A stretch of 64,000 nt of DNA from JASGKO01 sp049840595 (GTDB lineage: Bacteria > Verrucomicrobiota > Verrucomicrobiia > Chthoniobacterales > Chthoniobacteraceae). Positions 1 to 7,957 of the stretch are shown here, in pieces. Location of the stretch: positions 62,001 through 126,000 of the forward strand of contig JASGKO010000004.1 of NCBI GenBank assembly GCA_049840595.1, given 5' to 3'. Position numbers and translations under genes: made by a program. Under the pieces are notes generated by a model that was not told the DNA's origin, did no database searches, and saw only the letters and a program-made list of their open reading frames with translations. Each line of letters starts with the position of its first letter. The first letter of the stretch is position 1.

Positions 1-174
1 GGTTCCCGCAACCTCGCCGCCAAGTTCCTCGAGTTGACCCAGATCACCCCGGTGCCCGATTGGCTCGCGGTGGACAAGGACAATTTCTCCGGCACGGTGA
101 CTCGCATCCCGAGCCGCGAAGAGATCGCTCCGATCGTCAACGAGCAGCTCGTCGTCGAACTCTACTCCCGCTAG
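1..174 (+). CDS. rpsD: 30S ribosomal protein S4, C-terminal part
   Basis: Only the last 57 codons are inside the window; the gene enters from the left edge in frame 1 and ends with TAG. The visible tail has the family's characteristic ending, VPDWL followed by GTVTRIPSREEI and then INEQLVVELYSR-like residues (here VNEQLVVELYSR). S4 is a primary 16S rRNA-binding protein that nucleates 30S assembly and helps govern decoding accuracy. The conserved C-terminal strand and the terminator 30 bp downstream both fit the end of a ribosomal transcription unit. The N-terminal globular part and the start codon are outside the window. Confidence 0.93.
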   Translation, partial: GSRNLAAKFLELTQITPVPDWLAVDKDNFSGTVTRIPSREEIAPIVNEQLVVELYSR

Positions 175-204
175 TCGAGAGTAGTCAGCATCAGAGAATT
201 TTGT

Positions 205-239
205 CAGCCGGTCTGGATTCCAGACCGGCTGATTTTTTT
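205..239 (+). terminator. Rho-independent terminator of rpsD
   Basis: A perfect 11-bp stem (205-215 with 221-231, loop 216-220) is followed directly by a run of seven T at 233-239. It lies 30 bp after the rpsD stop codon, so it ends the ribosomal protein transcript. Confidence 0.92.
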
Positions 240-257
240 GCCTTAGAGCATTTCGAT

Positions 258-533
258 TAGAGCATCTCTCGAAAGGAATTTCCGAAGGAGTGAGGTTCGC
301 CGCGGAGGCTTGAGGGCTGAAGGCCCGGCCTAACTCCAGCCCGGGGCAACGCCCCGGGGACCCCGGCCTCCCTTGATTTTTAGCCCTGAAGGGGCGTAAG
401 AACCGCTCCATGGTTTAGACCGCCCCTTCAGGGCTGGGAAATGAAGAAGACCATGAGACCCGGGGCGTTGCCCCGGGCTTGGGCTGTGCCGCCCCGTTGG
501 GGCTTTCGGAAATTACTTTCGAGAACCGCTCTA
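258..533. repeat. Palindromic MITE-like element A
   Basis: A 276-bp non-coding block bounded by imperfect 29-bp terminal inverted repeats (258-286 and 505-533; 25 of 29 positions match as reverse complements). Two further inverted repeats are nested inside: 338-358 with 459-479 (CGGGGCAACGCCCCG core, itself palindromic) and 382-396 with 421-435 (perfect 15 bp). The whole block could fold into one long cruciform or RNA hairpin. The outer repeat is shared with element B at 6559-6845. No transposase is encoded, so it would be a non-autonomous or REP-like element. I see no gene between it and 768. Confidence 0.6.
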
Positions 534-768
534 ATTCTAGAGCCGCGTTTGGGCGAGCGGCGGCTATTTCAGAAACGGCGTTTCCTCCCCAAAAAGTCAT
601 TCTATTGAACCGCTCTAAAACACGAAAAGGAGCGCCTGCATTTTCGCCTGCTTCGCGTTTTTCGCGGACCTTAGAGTTCTTCTCCGCGTTTCAATCCCGC
701 CCCGCGGATTCGCTATCATCAGAGATGATGCGACGGTTGAGCCGGGATGATTATTGCCTCTGGGGGGA

Positions 769-1014
769 TTACCGCTGCCCTTCTTCCAAAAAAGCGAGCG
801 CCTTGTCGTAGCTGCAGCGTTCGAGGTAATGCGCCAGCTTCGGGTCCACCTTGGGCGGCAGTTGCGCTTGGAGCGCGAGCAGGTGCTCCGAGACCGTCTT
901 CAGCTTTTCGAGATGCGCGGCAGGGTCGCGATCGCGCCAGGCGTGGTCGGCGATCACCGCGAGGCGCTCCCGCAGGCTGCTGGCGAGTTGGGAGTAAATC
1001 CCGGTATTATCCAT
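769..1014 (-). CDS. Hypothetical small helical protein
   Basis: An 81-residue protein, charged and predominantly helix-forming, with heptad-like Leu spacing in the middle (HLEKLKTVSEHLLALQAQL) and a C-terminal stretch ending in FLEEGQR. No signal peptide or membrane segment is visible and I do not recognise a family. The ATG at 1014 is the most compact start; an in-frame ATG at 1050 would add 12 residues, and neither has a clear Shine-Dalgarno. It is divergent from the response regulator at 1103, leaving roughly 50-90 bp for two promoters. The protein-like composition and absence of a better reading frame support it, but it is not certain to be a gene. Confidence 0.5.
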   Translation of the reverse strand: MDNTGIYSQLASSLRERLAVIADHAWRDRDPAAHLEKLKTVSEHLLALQAQLPPKVDPKLAHYLERCSYDKALAFLEEGQR

Positions 1015-1102
1015 GCGGGAAATGTTTGCCGGAGACGGCGGATTGTCCATGGCGAAATGTAATCGCTTGCCAGTCATGGCGGGTTCCCGTATGCGAGAGA
1101 CC

Positions 1103-1507
1103 ATGAGCCTGATCGGAAGCAGAATACTCGTGGTGGACGACGACGTGGTCATCCTGCGACTCGTCCGCGAGGCGGTGATGGGTCTTACCCAGTGCGAGGT
1201 CGAGACCACGCCGAATCCCCTCTACGGATTCGAGCTGGTGCTGCGCAAGCCCTACGACCTGCTCATCTTCGACTACTCGATGCCGGGCATCGACGGCGCG
1301 GTGCTCTACCAGTTGCTGGGCAAGGTTTTCGCCGTCAATCCCCCCGAGGGCCGCAAGCTGCCGCCGGTCTTGCTCATGTCCGGCAACGCCTCGCAGAAAA
1401 AAGCGCAGGAGTTTCTCCGCGAGCCCGGAGTGCGAGGCTTGCTGGCCAAGCCATTCTCCCTGGAAAAGCTCACCAGCAAGATCGCGGAGAGTTTGCGGAT
1501 GGGGTGA
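1103..1507 (+). CDS. Stand-alone receiver-domain response regulator
   Basis: A 134-residue protein that consists only of a CheY-like receiver domain. Visible signature residues are the acidic pocket (ILVVDDD near the N terminus), the phospho-acceptor Asp in LLIFDYSMPGIDG at about residue 54, the switch Ser in LLMSGNAS, and the conserved Lys in LLAKPF near the C terminus. There is no output domain, so it probably acts as a phosphorelay intermediate or through protein contacts. No kinase is adjacent; the nearest is the hybrid kinase at 53187-55061. The start is set at 1103 because the receiver fold begins at once (SLIGSRILVVDDD); upstream in-frame ATGs at 1013 and 1091 would add residues unlike the family. 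Confidence 0.85.
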   Translation: MSLIGSRILVVDDDVVILRLVREAVMGLTQCEVETTPNPLYGFELVLRKPYDLLIFDYSMPGIDGAVLYQLLGKVFAVNPPEGRKLPPVLLMSGNASQKKAQEFLREPGVRGLLAKPFSLEKLTSKIAESLRMG

Positions 1508-1830
1508 GGATCAGAGGGCGTGCCGGAACTCGATCAGAACCGTGCGAAGCGTAAAAAAGACTGGTTTTTCAACCGCGGATTTCGCGGGTGGTCGCGGATG
1601 AGCTGGTCTTTTATCCGCGCCTATCCGCGAAATCCGCGGTTAAATTCTGCTTTCAATGGCTTTCGGGACAACTCCCTTCAGAGAAAATCACAACCTCGCC
1701 AGGGGAACGGCTTTTATTTCGCTCTCATCGCGGCAGCCTACCGGAGGAGATCGCCGACCAGCGGGCCGGACGAACCGCCCAAAACGAACTTCCCGAGCGT
1801 TGACAGGATGGCGCCGCCGCTTTCCAGGCA
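1508..1830. other. Intergenic region with a long palindrome
   Basis: No convincing gene is present between the receiver gene and the PEP-CTERM terminator. The only structure I see is the inverted repeat annotated separately at 1571-1641. Short open frames here lack homology-like features. Confidence 0.5.
1571..1641. repeat. Inverted repeat, REP-like
   Basis: Perfect 17-bp arms (1571-1587 and 1625-1641, core CCGCGGATTTCGCGG-type) with a second complementary pair inside (1593-1599 with 1613-1619). The motif of alternating CCGCG and GGAT resembles dispersed repeats found between genes in Planctomycetes and Verrucomicrobia genomes. No T-tract follows, so it is not a simple terminator. Confidence 0.6.
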
Positions 1831-1867
1831 GAGAAAAGGCCCGCCTTGTCGTGACAAAGCGGGCCTT
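1831..1867 (-). terminator. Terminator of the PEP-CTERM gene
   Basis: A 15-bp stem with one mismatch (1836-1850 with 1853-1867). On the minus strand the hairpin is followed by a T-rich stretch (complement of 1831-1837). It sits 24 bp past the stop codon of the gene at 1892-2554. Confidence 0.75.
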
Positions 1868-1891
1868 GCCGTTGGCTGCGATTAATCTCGC

Positions 1892-2554
1892 TTACGCGTG
1901 GTGCCGGCGCGGGCGGGCGACCGCCAGCAGCGCCGCCCCACCGAGGAGGCAGAGGAAGGCCGAGGGCTCGGGCACAGCGGCGACGGTGGTCACGCCGACC
2001 GGACTGGTCGAGCTATAGGTCTGCACGTCGCTGAGCTTGTTGCTGGAGCCGATGTTCAGCAACACGAGCGAGGCCGTGTCGGGCGCGTTCGTGTAGATCT
2101 GCGGATTGCCGCTCTCGCTGTCGAGAATCGAAACCGCAAATCCGTCTGGAGTCGTTCCGACGATGGACTGGGTTGTCGTTACATCGAAGCTGATGCTTGA
2201 GGTGCTCAGGCTGAAGCCCTGGTAAAACTCGTTGAACGGCGAACTGGAAGAGTCGCTCAACGTCACGCTGGAGGACAGACTGCCGCTGGCGGTGCCGTTG
2301 GTATTGACGGTTCCTGCCGTGGCGCTGCCGCCCGCGAAGCTGAAGTTGCTCAGCGTGACTGTATTCGTGGCGCTGGCTCCGCCGGAACTCAACTGGAAGT
2401 CCAGGTAGAACGGGCCGTTGGCGGCGCTGGCCAGGGCGCTGGTGTTCAGCGTGAGGTGGAAGGTGAAGTTGGCGGCTTCAGCCTTTTGGGCGCTCACCAG
2501 CAGGCCTGCGAACAGGCCTGCGGTGAGAATGGACGTGCGGATGAACTTGATCAT
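1892..2554 (-). CDS. PEP-CTERM sorting-signal protein
   Basis: A 220-residue exported protein. It starts with a signal peptide (MIKFIRTSILTAGLFAGLL, cleavage likely after AEA) and ends with a PEP-CTERM anchor: VPEPSAF, a hydrophobic helix, then the basic tail RPRRHHA. In other bacteria this tail is recognised by exosortase (EpsH/XrtA family), which removes it during export to the surface or matrix; no exosortase is in the window. The middle is Ser/Thr/Gly/Asn-rich beta-strand sequence with no catalytic motif. It lies 34 bp downstream of the phosphatase-fusion gene on the same strand and probably shares its transcript. No Shine-Dalgarno is visible before the ATG. Confidence 0.9.
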   Translation of the reverse strand: MIKFIRTSILTAGLFAGLLVSAQKAEAANFTFHLTLNTSALASAANGPFYLDFQLSSGGASATNTVTLSNFSFAGGSATAGTVNTNGTASGSLSSSVTLSDSSSSPFNEFYQGFSLSTSSISFDVTTTQSIVGTTPDGFAVSILDSESGNPQIYTNAPDTASLVLLNIGSSNKLSDVQTYSSTSPVGVTTVAAVPEPSAFLCLLGGAALLAVARPRRHHA

Positions 2555-2588
2555 ATTTTAAACGGGTTGGTTTTGCGTTGCAGTTGCG

Positions 2589-5500
2589 TTACGGAGTCGG
2601 CCCGCCGGAGACGGTGCGCGGGCTGTAGGTGATGCCGCCGAGCGACGGATCGTTGAATTGCAGGGTGAGGCTCGCCGAAGCCCCGGGCGCGAGCGCGCCG
2701 GTGGTGATGGCGATATACGGGCTGCCATTCGCGGCGGTGCCGGTGGCGCCTACGAGCGTGGCGTTCGAGCTCAGGCTGTCGAGCGCGAGGTAAACCGGCC
2801 CGGCCAGCGTGCTGCTCCCGGCGTTCGTGAAGGTGACGGTCTGCGTCATCTTCGCGGTGCGGCGGTTGTAGCTGAAGCTGCCACGGCTGAGCTGCTCGGT
2901 CGTGAACGAGTTCGCCAGCGTCGGCGCGGCGGCGTCCCGCGTGTTCAGCGAGGCGAGGCCGAAGCGATGCTCGATGGTGCTCAGGATCGAGGTGGTGTCA
3001 TACTGCGAGTGATCCACGAAGCCGCGCTTGGCAAAGGGCGAGACCACGATGCAAGGCACGCGCACGCCCGGGCCCCAGATGTCGCGGACCGGCGGAGTGA
3101 CGTGATCCCAGCGGCCGCCGTGCTCGTCATAGGTGATGATGACGGCGGTGTGCGCCCAGAGCGTCGGGTTCGCCTGGATGGCCGCGATGAGGCTGGCCAC
3201 GTGGTTCTGGCCTTGCAGCAGCGAGGCGTAACCGGGGTGCTCGTTATCCGGGCCCAGCGGCTTGATGAAGCAGACCGAGGGCAGCGTGTTGTTCTGCACG
3301 TCGTTGAAGAACTGCGTTTCATCCTGCAGGCGGGCGGCGGAATAAGGATTCAAGCCACCGGGGTAGGCAGAAGGGTTCGCATTGTACGTGGCCACCGGGA
3401 CGAACGGCGCGTAGTTGTCGTAGAAGGCGAAGGCCTGGTGATGCCACTGGAAGAGCGAGCTCACGCCCGCGGTTACAGTGCCATAGTGGGTCGGGTTGCT
3501 CGGAGAGCTGCCCACCGCGGCATCCCAGCCGCCGGAGTACCATTTCCACGACACATTGGCCGCGTCGAGGCGGTCGCCGATCGTCGGGATGTAGGGGCGG
3601 GTCGCATCGCTCGGGTTGCTGTCGTTCTGCGAAGGCAGGAAGCTGGCCGCCGTGGGGCTGCCGCTGTTCGCCAGGTTCTGCGAGAAGATGGTGTTCACCG
3701 CATAGTTCTTGTCGAACGTGGCACCCGCGATCGCGAAGACCTGGCCGCCGATCGGCGTGATGTTGCCATCATGCACGATCTTGCCGGTGGTCCCGTCGAG
3801 GCTCAGCGCGCCCGTGCTGTCGAGCGTGGCGACGCCGCTGGAGAGCAACGTGGCTGCATTCGGATAAACGGGCGCCGCCGCCGCGATCAGGAACTGGTGG
3901 TTCAGGAACGAGCCGCCAAACGCGCTGTGGAAGAAGTCGTCACAGATCGTGTATTGCTGCGCGAGCAGACCTTCCGGAAGGTTCGTCGCATCGAAGTGGC
4001 TCATCACGAGACCGGGGTTGTCGCTCCAGGTGATGAACTTGTCGTTGGTCCCGTCGTTGACCTGCAACTGCTCCTGCCAGTAGCGGTGCACGATGTCACC
4101 GGTCTTGTCGCTGGGCTGGAGGTAGGCGCTGATGTCGTACGGCAGCAGTGTGTTGAGCGTCGTCGGGAAACGGCTGTCCACGATGTTGCCGTTGTTCGTG
4201 TCAATCGGCTGCGGCCACGGCGCGTTGAGCGTGGGCGTGGTGCGCGAGGCAATGTTGAAGTTGCCGGTGAGCGACGAGAGCGGGCTGCCGCTCACGCGAT
4301 CGAGCTGGTTCAGCGTGGCCGAGGAGGCGCCGCTGAGGCCATTCGCCCCGGGGAAGCTGCCGTAGAGCGCGTCGAAGCTCCAGTTTTCCTGGTAGATCAC
4401 GACCACGTGATCGATGTTCGAGAGCGCGTCGTCCGCGGCATCGATCTGGAAGCTGAAGATGGATTGCTCGGGATTGTTGACGGAGTCGTATTCCGCGAAG
4501 CTGTTCTGCGCGGTGGACTTGATGCCGTAGCTCGTGATGGTGAGTGTCTTGCCATCGGCGGTGACGTCGAACGTGTTGTAGTTGAACGTATCCGGGCTGT
4601 AGAAGTCCGCCGGCTGGCGCAGCGTGTCCGCATTGGCATCGCCGAGGCGGGTGACGTTGTGCAGGCCGGGATAGCCTGCGAGGCCGATTGGCTCGAGACT
4701 GGCGGAAATCTGCGCATTGGCGATGAGATCCGAGGCGCCCTTGATGCTCGCGAAGTCGTGGTTCAGGAACAGGTCGGGGCCGGTGGCGCCGAGCGGCCCG
4801 CACACCACTTCAAAGCAATACGGCACCTTGGTGTAGGAGGACTGCACTCCCGTCTGGCCCGTGGGCGAGTAGAGGAGTTCGTTCACCCGGTTCTGGTGAT
4901 CGTCGGTGGCAAGGAAGACGACGTTGCGGATTTTGTTGTCGGCGATGAACTTGAGGAGCGCATTGCGTTCGGCGCGATAGCCGCCGATCCACGATTTGCC
5001 GCCATCGGAAGCCACCGGGCTGTAGGCGCTGCTGCCGCTGTAGGGCTGCATCGAGGTCGCGGTGACGCCGGCGAGCGCGCCGCCGATCGGCCCGATCTGG
5101 TCGATCGGGTCGGAGATGACCACGAACTTCCATTTCGTGCCGATGTTCTGCGCATTGAGCAGGGTGGATTCCAGCCAGGCGAGCTGGGTGGCCCCGATCA
5201 TCGTGCGGCTCGTGCTGTCGGCGCGGGAGCCGGTGTCGTCGGCATTGGCCGAGGTCTTCATCCGGATGTCGCGATACTGGCGGTCATCGACGGTGATGAA
5301 GATGGAGTTCTTGCCCCACTGCTGGGCGTAGTAATACTGCTTCGTGCCGTTGGTGCGGGCGTCGGATGGCGCGCTGATCACGCCGCCGCTGCCGGTGCCG
5401 CGGGTTTCCTTCACCGGCTGGTAGTTCGCCCAGACCTGCTGGAGGGTCTGGTAGCCGCCGGTCTGGTTCATGAACGCGCCGCTGGTGTTGGCATCGTTCG

Positions 5501-6320
5501 AGGAGACGCGGGCATCCACGCCGGCGCCGATGGTGAAGTCACCCACCGCGCCGCCCTGCGGGGCGCCGCCGTTGATGTACTGCTTGTTGCCGAGCTCATG
5601 GTTGTCGAGCAGCGTGTAGTTGCCCTGGCCGGCGAAGAAGGATTGGAGGCAGTTCTGCCCGCCCGAGTTCACCGCGATGAACTGCTCGCGGTACCTGCGC
5701 GAGTAGTCGGTGAAAAGCTGTGCCGCCGTGGCGCCAGTCGAGGACGGGGCCGGGAGGTTGCCGGTGCTGGTGGCCGCCGCCGAGCCGTTACTGGCGGTTT
5801 CGTAAATGGTGTCCCCGTCGAAGACGAAGAAGTCGAGCGCCTTGGCGGGCAACTGGCTGGCGAGCGCGTAGGGACGCATGAGACCGTCGCAATCGCCGCT
5901 GAAGGCGAAGTGCAGCGTGGCGCTGGTATTGGCGCTGGGCGCGGTCTTGAAGGTGCCGATGTTGCTCAGCTCGCCATTCGGGCCGACGAAGCGGTAGTAA
6001 TAGCGCGTGCCGGGCGTGAGGCCGGTCACGTCGAGCTTCAAGGTGTAGTCCTTGGTGCTGTCGGTCGTGCCGTTCGCCGTGATGATGCCGGTGGTGAAGG
6101 TCGAGTCCGGCGAGAGCTGCAGCGTGAGCGCCGCATTGGCCGGGGCCGCGCTGTCAACCGCACGGGTCCAGAGGATGGCTTCGGTATCGGAGGTATCGCC
6201 TGCGGCCACGCCGGAAAAAGAGAGATTGGCGGAGGCAGTCAATGACGCCGAGAGGAGGCTGGCAAGGCCAGCGACGAGAATCGGAATTCCCGCCAGTCGG
6301 AGACGGTGGTTTTCTTTCAT
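2589..6320 (-). CDS. Secreted PhoD-like phosphatase fused to an AcpA/PLC-type phosphoesterase
   Basis: A 1243-residue exported protein with two phosphatase modules. After a signal peptide (about residues 1-31), residues 35-620 match the alkaline phosphatase D family: an Fn3-like N domain (TRYYYRFVGPNGELSNIGTF) and a metallophosphatase core (FAFSGDCDG, LLDNHELGNKQY, FITVDDRQYRD, ATDDHQNR). Residues about 635-1130 match the phosphoesterase family of acid phosphatase AcpA and phospholipase C: DHVVVIYQENWSFDALYG, IITYDEHGGRWDHVTPP and CIVVSPFAKRGFVDHSQYD. A beta-sandwich of about 100 residues ends the protein. Either module alone is a normal enzyme of phosphate scavenging; the single-chain pairing is unusual to me. 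The start at 6320 places the signal peptide correctly; an ATG-like start 57 nt further upstream would add a non-signal extension. Confidence 0.85.
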   Translation of the reverse strand: MKENHRLRLAGIPILVAGLASLLSASLTASANLSFSGVAAGDTSDTEAILWTRAVDSAAPANAALTLQLSPDSTFTTGIITANGTTDSTKDYTLKLDVTGLTPGTRYYYRFVGPNGELSNIGTFKTAPSANTSATLHFAFSGDCDGLMRPYALASQLPAKALDFFVFDGDTIYETASNGSAAATSTGNLPAPSSTGATAAQLFTDYSRRYREQFIAVNSGGQNCLQSFFAGQGNYTLLDNHELGNKQYINGGAPQGGAVGDFTIGAGVDARVSSNDANTSGAFMNQTGGYQTLQQVWANYQPVKETRGTGSGGVISAPSDARTNGTKQYYYAQQWGKNSIFITVDDRQYRDIRMKTSANADDTGSRADSTSRTMIGATQLAWLESTLLNAQNIGTKWKFVVISDPIDQIGPIGGALAGVTATSMQPYSGSSAYSPVASDGGKSWIGGYRAERNALLKFIADNKIRNVVFLATDDHQNRVNELLYSPTGQTGVQSSYTKVPYCFEVVCGPLGATGPDLFLNHDFASIKGASDLIANAQISASLEPIGLAGYPGLHNVTRLGDANADTLRQPADFYSPDTFNYNTFDVTADGKTLTITSYGIKSTAQNSFAEYDSVNNPEQSIFSFQIDAADDALSNIDHVVVIYQENWSFDALYGSFPGANGLSGASSATLNQLDRVSGSPLSSLTGNFNIASRTTPTLNAPWPQPIDTNNGNIVDSRFPTTLNTLLPYDISAYLQPSDKTGDIVHRYWQEQLQVNDGTNDKFITWSDNPGLVMSHFDATNLPEGLLAQQYTICDDFFHSAFGGSFLNHQFLIAAAAPVYPNAATLLSSGVATLDSTGALSLDGTTGKIVHDGNITPIGGQVFAIAGATFDKNYAVNTIFSQNLANSGSPTAASFLPSQNDSNPSDATRPYIPTIGDRLDAANVSWKWYSGGWDAAVGSSPSNPTHYGTVTAGVSSLFQWHHQAFAFYDNYAPFVPVATYNANPSAYPGGLNPYSAARLQDETQFFNDVQNNTLPSVCFIKPLGPDNEHPGYASLLQGQNHVASLIAAIQANPTLWAHTAVIITYDEHGGRWDHVTPPVRDIWGPGVRVPCIVVSPFAKRGFVDHSQYDTTSILSTIEHRFGLASLNTRDAAAPTLANSFTTEQLSRGSFSYNRRTAKMTQTVTFTNAGSSTLAGPVYLALDSLSSNATLVGATGTAANGSPYIAITTGALAPGASASLTLQFNDPSLGGITYSPRTVSGGPTP

Positions 6321-6558
6321 AGAGAGGATGATGATTTTGGTGACATCCCCGGGGAAAAACACGACGAGGCCCTGCACTGCGGCACCGCCTTGTTTTACGC
6401 CGGAGAACTACGATCCCATGATGGCGCGGCTCTATGACGGAACGATGGAGGCGAAGTAAAATATTTAGCCCGCCGAAAGTGCGTGAAAGCGAGGGGCTTG
6501 TAAAACGCTGTCAAACGGCTGTAACCCGAATGCCGTGGAAGGCGGGGATGAGGAAATC

Positions 6559-6845
6559 TCTAGCGTCTCTCGGAATCAATTTCCAAAGGAAGAGGGTGGA
6601 TGGCTCTTTCCTCGGTGAATGGGGAAAAATCGCTGTAGCCACGGCCCTGTGGGCCGTTGGGGAAAGACGATGCTCTGGCAAAAATCCAGTTCCAAAGGGA
6701 GTGATCATTCCGCCGCAATTTTTGGCAGAGCGCTGCTTTTCCATGGCCCGTTCTTCCTCAACGGCCCACAGGGCCGTGGCTACAACGCGGCCCGGAAGCT
6801 CCGCAATGAAAGGTCATTCGGAAATTGATTTCGAGAACCGCTCGA
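6559..6845. repeat. Palindromic MITE-like element B
   Basis: A 287-bp non-coding block. Outer inverted repeats (6559-6587 and 6817-6845, 24 of 29 positions) match those of element A. The inner core at 6635-6783 has perfect 24-bp inverted ends (GTAGCCACGGCCCTGTGGGC at the left) and is nearly identical to the core of element C at 55566-55714: same length of 149 bp, about seven substitutions, no indel. B therefore links the A-type outer ends with the C-type core. No protein is encoded; open frames across it are by-products of the palindromes. Confidence 0.75.
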
Positions 6846-7004
6846 TCACCCGCCAGGAGGCCCGAAGATTGGAAACGCGAGCGCGTCGGGACGCGAAGAA
6901 ACGGGCCGGGCCGCAGGCCCGCGCGCTGCCCAGGGGAAAGGGGAGGCCATGCTCCCCGCCAACCCGGCGCGCCGCCGGGAGCCTGGCTGGGAGGGAAAGG
7001 GGGA

Positions 7005-7343
7005 TTACTCGGTGGCCTTGGTCTTCCTGGCCGGCTTTTTGGCCGTGGCCTCGCCGACGAGCTGGCGCTCGGCTTCGACCCAGTCCTGCGAAGAATCGCC
7101 GGGGAGGCCGAGTTGCTGGCGCTTCTCGGAGATGAAGTAGGCCCGGAGCGCGATGTCGTCGTAGGAGGGGGCCGGCGCGGGCGGCAGGGCCGCGGGCTTC
7201 CTGGCGGGAGCTTTCGCCGCTTTCTTGGGAGCCTTGGCCGCGGCGGGCGCAGCTTTGGTGGCGGTTTTTTTCGCGGCGGGTTTCTTGGCCGGGGTGGCCT
7301 TCGGTGCCGCAGCTTTCTTGTCGGTGGATTCCAGTTTGCCCAT
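7005..7343 (-). CDS. DUF2934 protein with a Lys/Ala/Pro-rich histone H1-like tail
   Basis: A 112-residue protein. The first 55 residues are built from AAK, KKPA and KKT blocks like the C-terminal tail of histone H1 or the eubacterial Hc-type proteins, which bind DNA through charge. Residues about 60-95 (SYDDIALRAYFISEKRQQLG then SQDWVEAERQL) match the small DUF2934 domain. A short basic tail (KKPARKTKATE) ends it. Similar architectures occur in acidobacteria, planctomycetes and proteobacteria and are of unknown function; nucleoid association is an inference from composition. It is monocistronic and divergent from the membrane protein gene at 7529. Confidence 0.82.
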   Translation of the reverse strand: MGKLESTDKKAAAPKATPAKKPAAKKTATKAAPAAAKAPKKAAKAPARKPAALPPAPAPSYDDIALRAYFISEKRQQLGLPGDSSQDWVEAERQLVGEATAKKPARKTKATE

Positions 7344-7528
7344 GGTAATTAGTGTTTAACCGTGTGTTGCATTGAATAAATCCCTGCAATGCGCCCGCAG
7401 CCTCTCTGGCTGTCCATCAAAACGGGCACGGTGCGCATCATAGGAAAAAGTGCCCTCCAGTAAATCCAAAAATCGCGTCTCCTGCGGGTGGACTGGATTT
7501 TGCCGGGCGAATGGAGTATGAAAAGGGT

Positions 7529-7957
7529 ATGAGCCCTTTCATTACGCGCTGGTTGGTGACGACGATCGCGGTTGCGGTGGTGGCATATCTCCTGCCGGGA
7601 AGAATTGAAGTCCATGGCGCCAGCTCCCTCCTCCTGGCCGCTCTGATGCTGGGCATCGCCAATGCGCTGCTCCGTCCGATCCTCCTGTTGCTGAGCTTGC
7701 CCTTCATTCTGGTGACCCTCGGCTTCTTCATTCTGGTCGTGAATGCGCTGATGCTCTGGATCGTGGGGAGTGGGTTGATTCCCGGTTTTCAGGTGAACGG
7801 TTTTTGGAGCGCATTTTTTGGTTCGATTCTCATTTCGCTGGTGAGCTGGCCGCTGAGCGCATTTTTCAAGAGCAGCGACGGAAAAGTGCATGTGATCACC
7901 CATCACCCGCAGGTGAAGTCGGAGATGAAGCAAGCGCAGGCCAGGGTCGTGGAATGA
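7529..7957 (+). CDS. Phage holin family 4-type membrane protein
   Basis: A 142-residue membrane protein with four hydrophobic helices (roughly residues 4-24, 30-50, 57-80 and 90-112). It matches the small four-helix proteins classed as phage holin family 4 (YvlD-like), seen in IANALLRPILLLLSLPF followed by a second hydrophobic run. In cells these are ordinary inner-membrane proteins of unknown function, and the name does not imply a prophage. The start is the ATG at 7529, preceded by AAAAGGG; an ATG at 7511 would add a polar MEYEKG extension. Its TGA overlaps the trpF start by ATGA, so the two are translationally coupled. Confidence 0.82.
   Translation: MSPFITRWLVTTIAVAVVAYLLPGRIEVHGASSLLLAALMLGIANALLRPILLLLSLPFILVTLGFFILVVNALMLWIVGSGLIPGFQVNGFWSAFFGSILISLVSWPLSAFFKSSDGKVHVITHHPQVKSEMKQAQARVVE

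Noticed and set aside
258..533. A CRISPR array or riboswitch in the repeat-rich leader after rpsD
   Set aside because: Repeats are inverted and nested, not regularly spaced direct repeats, and do not match a known aptamer core.
2658..6245. A 1195-codon open frame opposite the phosphatase fusion
   Set aside because: Its composition (Arg/Gly/Val/Glu-rich) is that of an antisense shadow in GC-rich DNA, and the opposite strand carries clear phosphatase motifs.
6434..7135. Open frames running through element B
   Set aside because: They read through the palindromes, and the equivalent frames in element C differ by the same palindromic logic; no coding signal.
7529..7957. A prophage, suggested by the holin-like label
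   Set aside because: The family is a common chromosomal membrane protein, and no capsid, tail, integrase or lysin gene is nearby.
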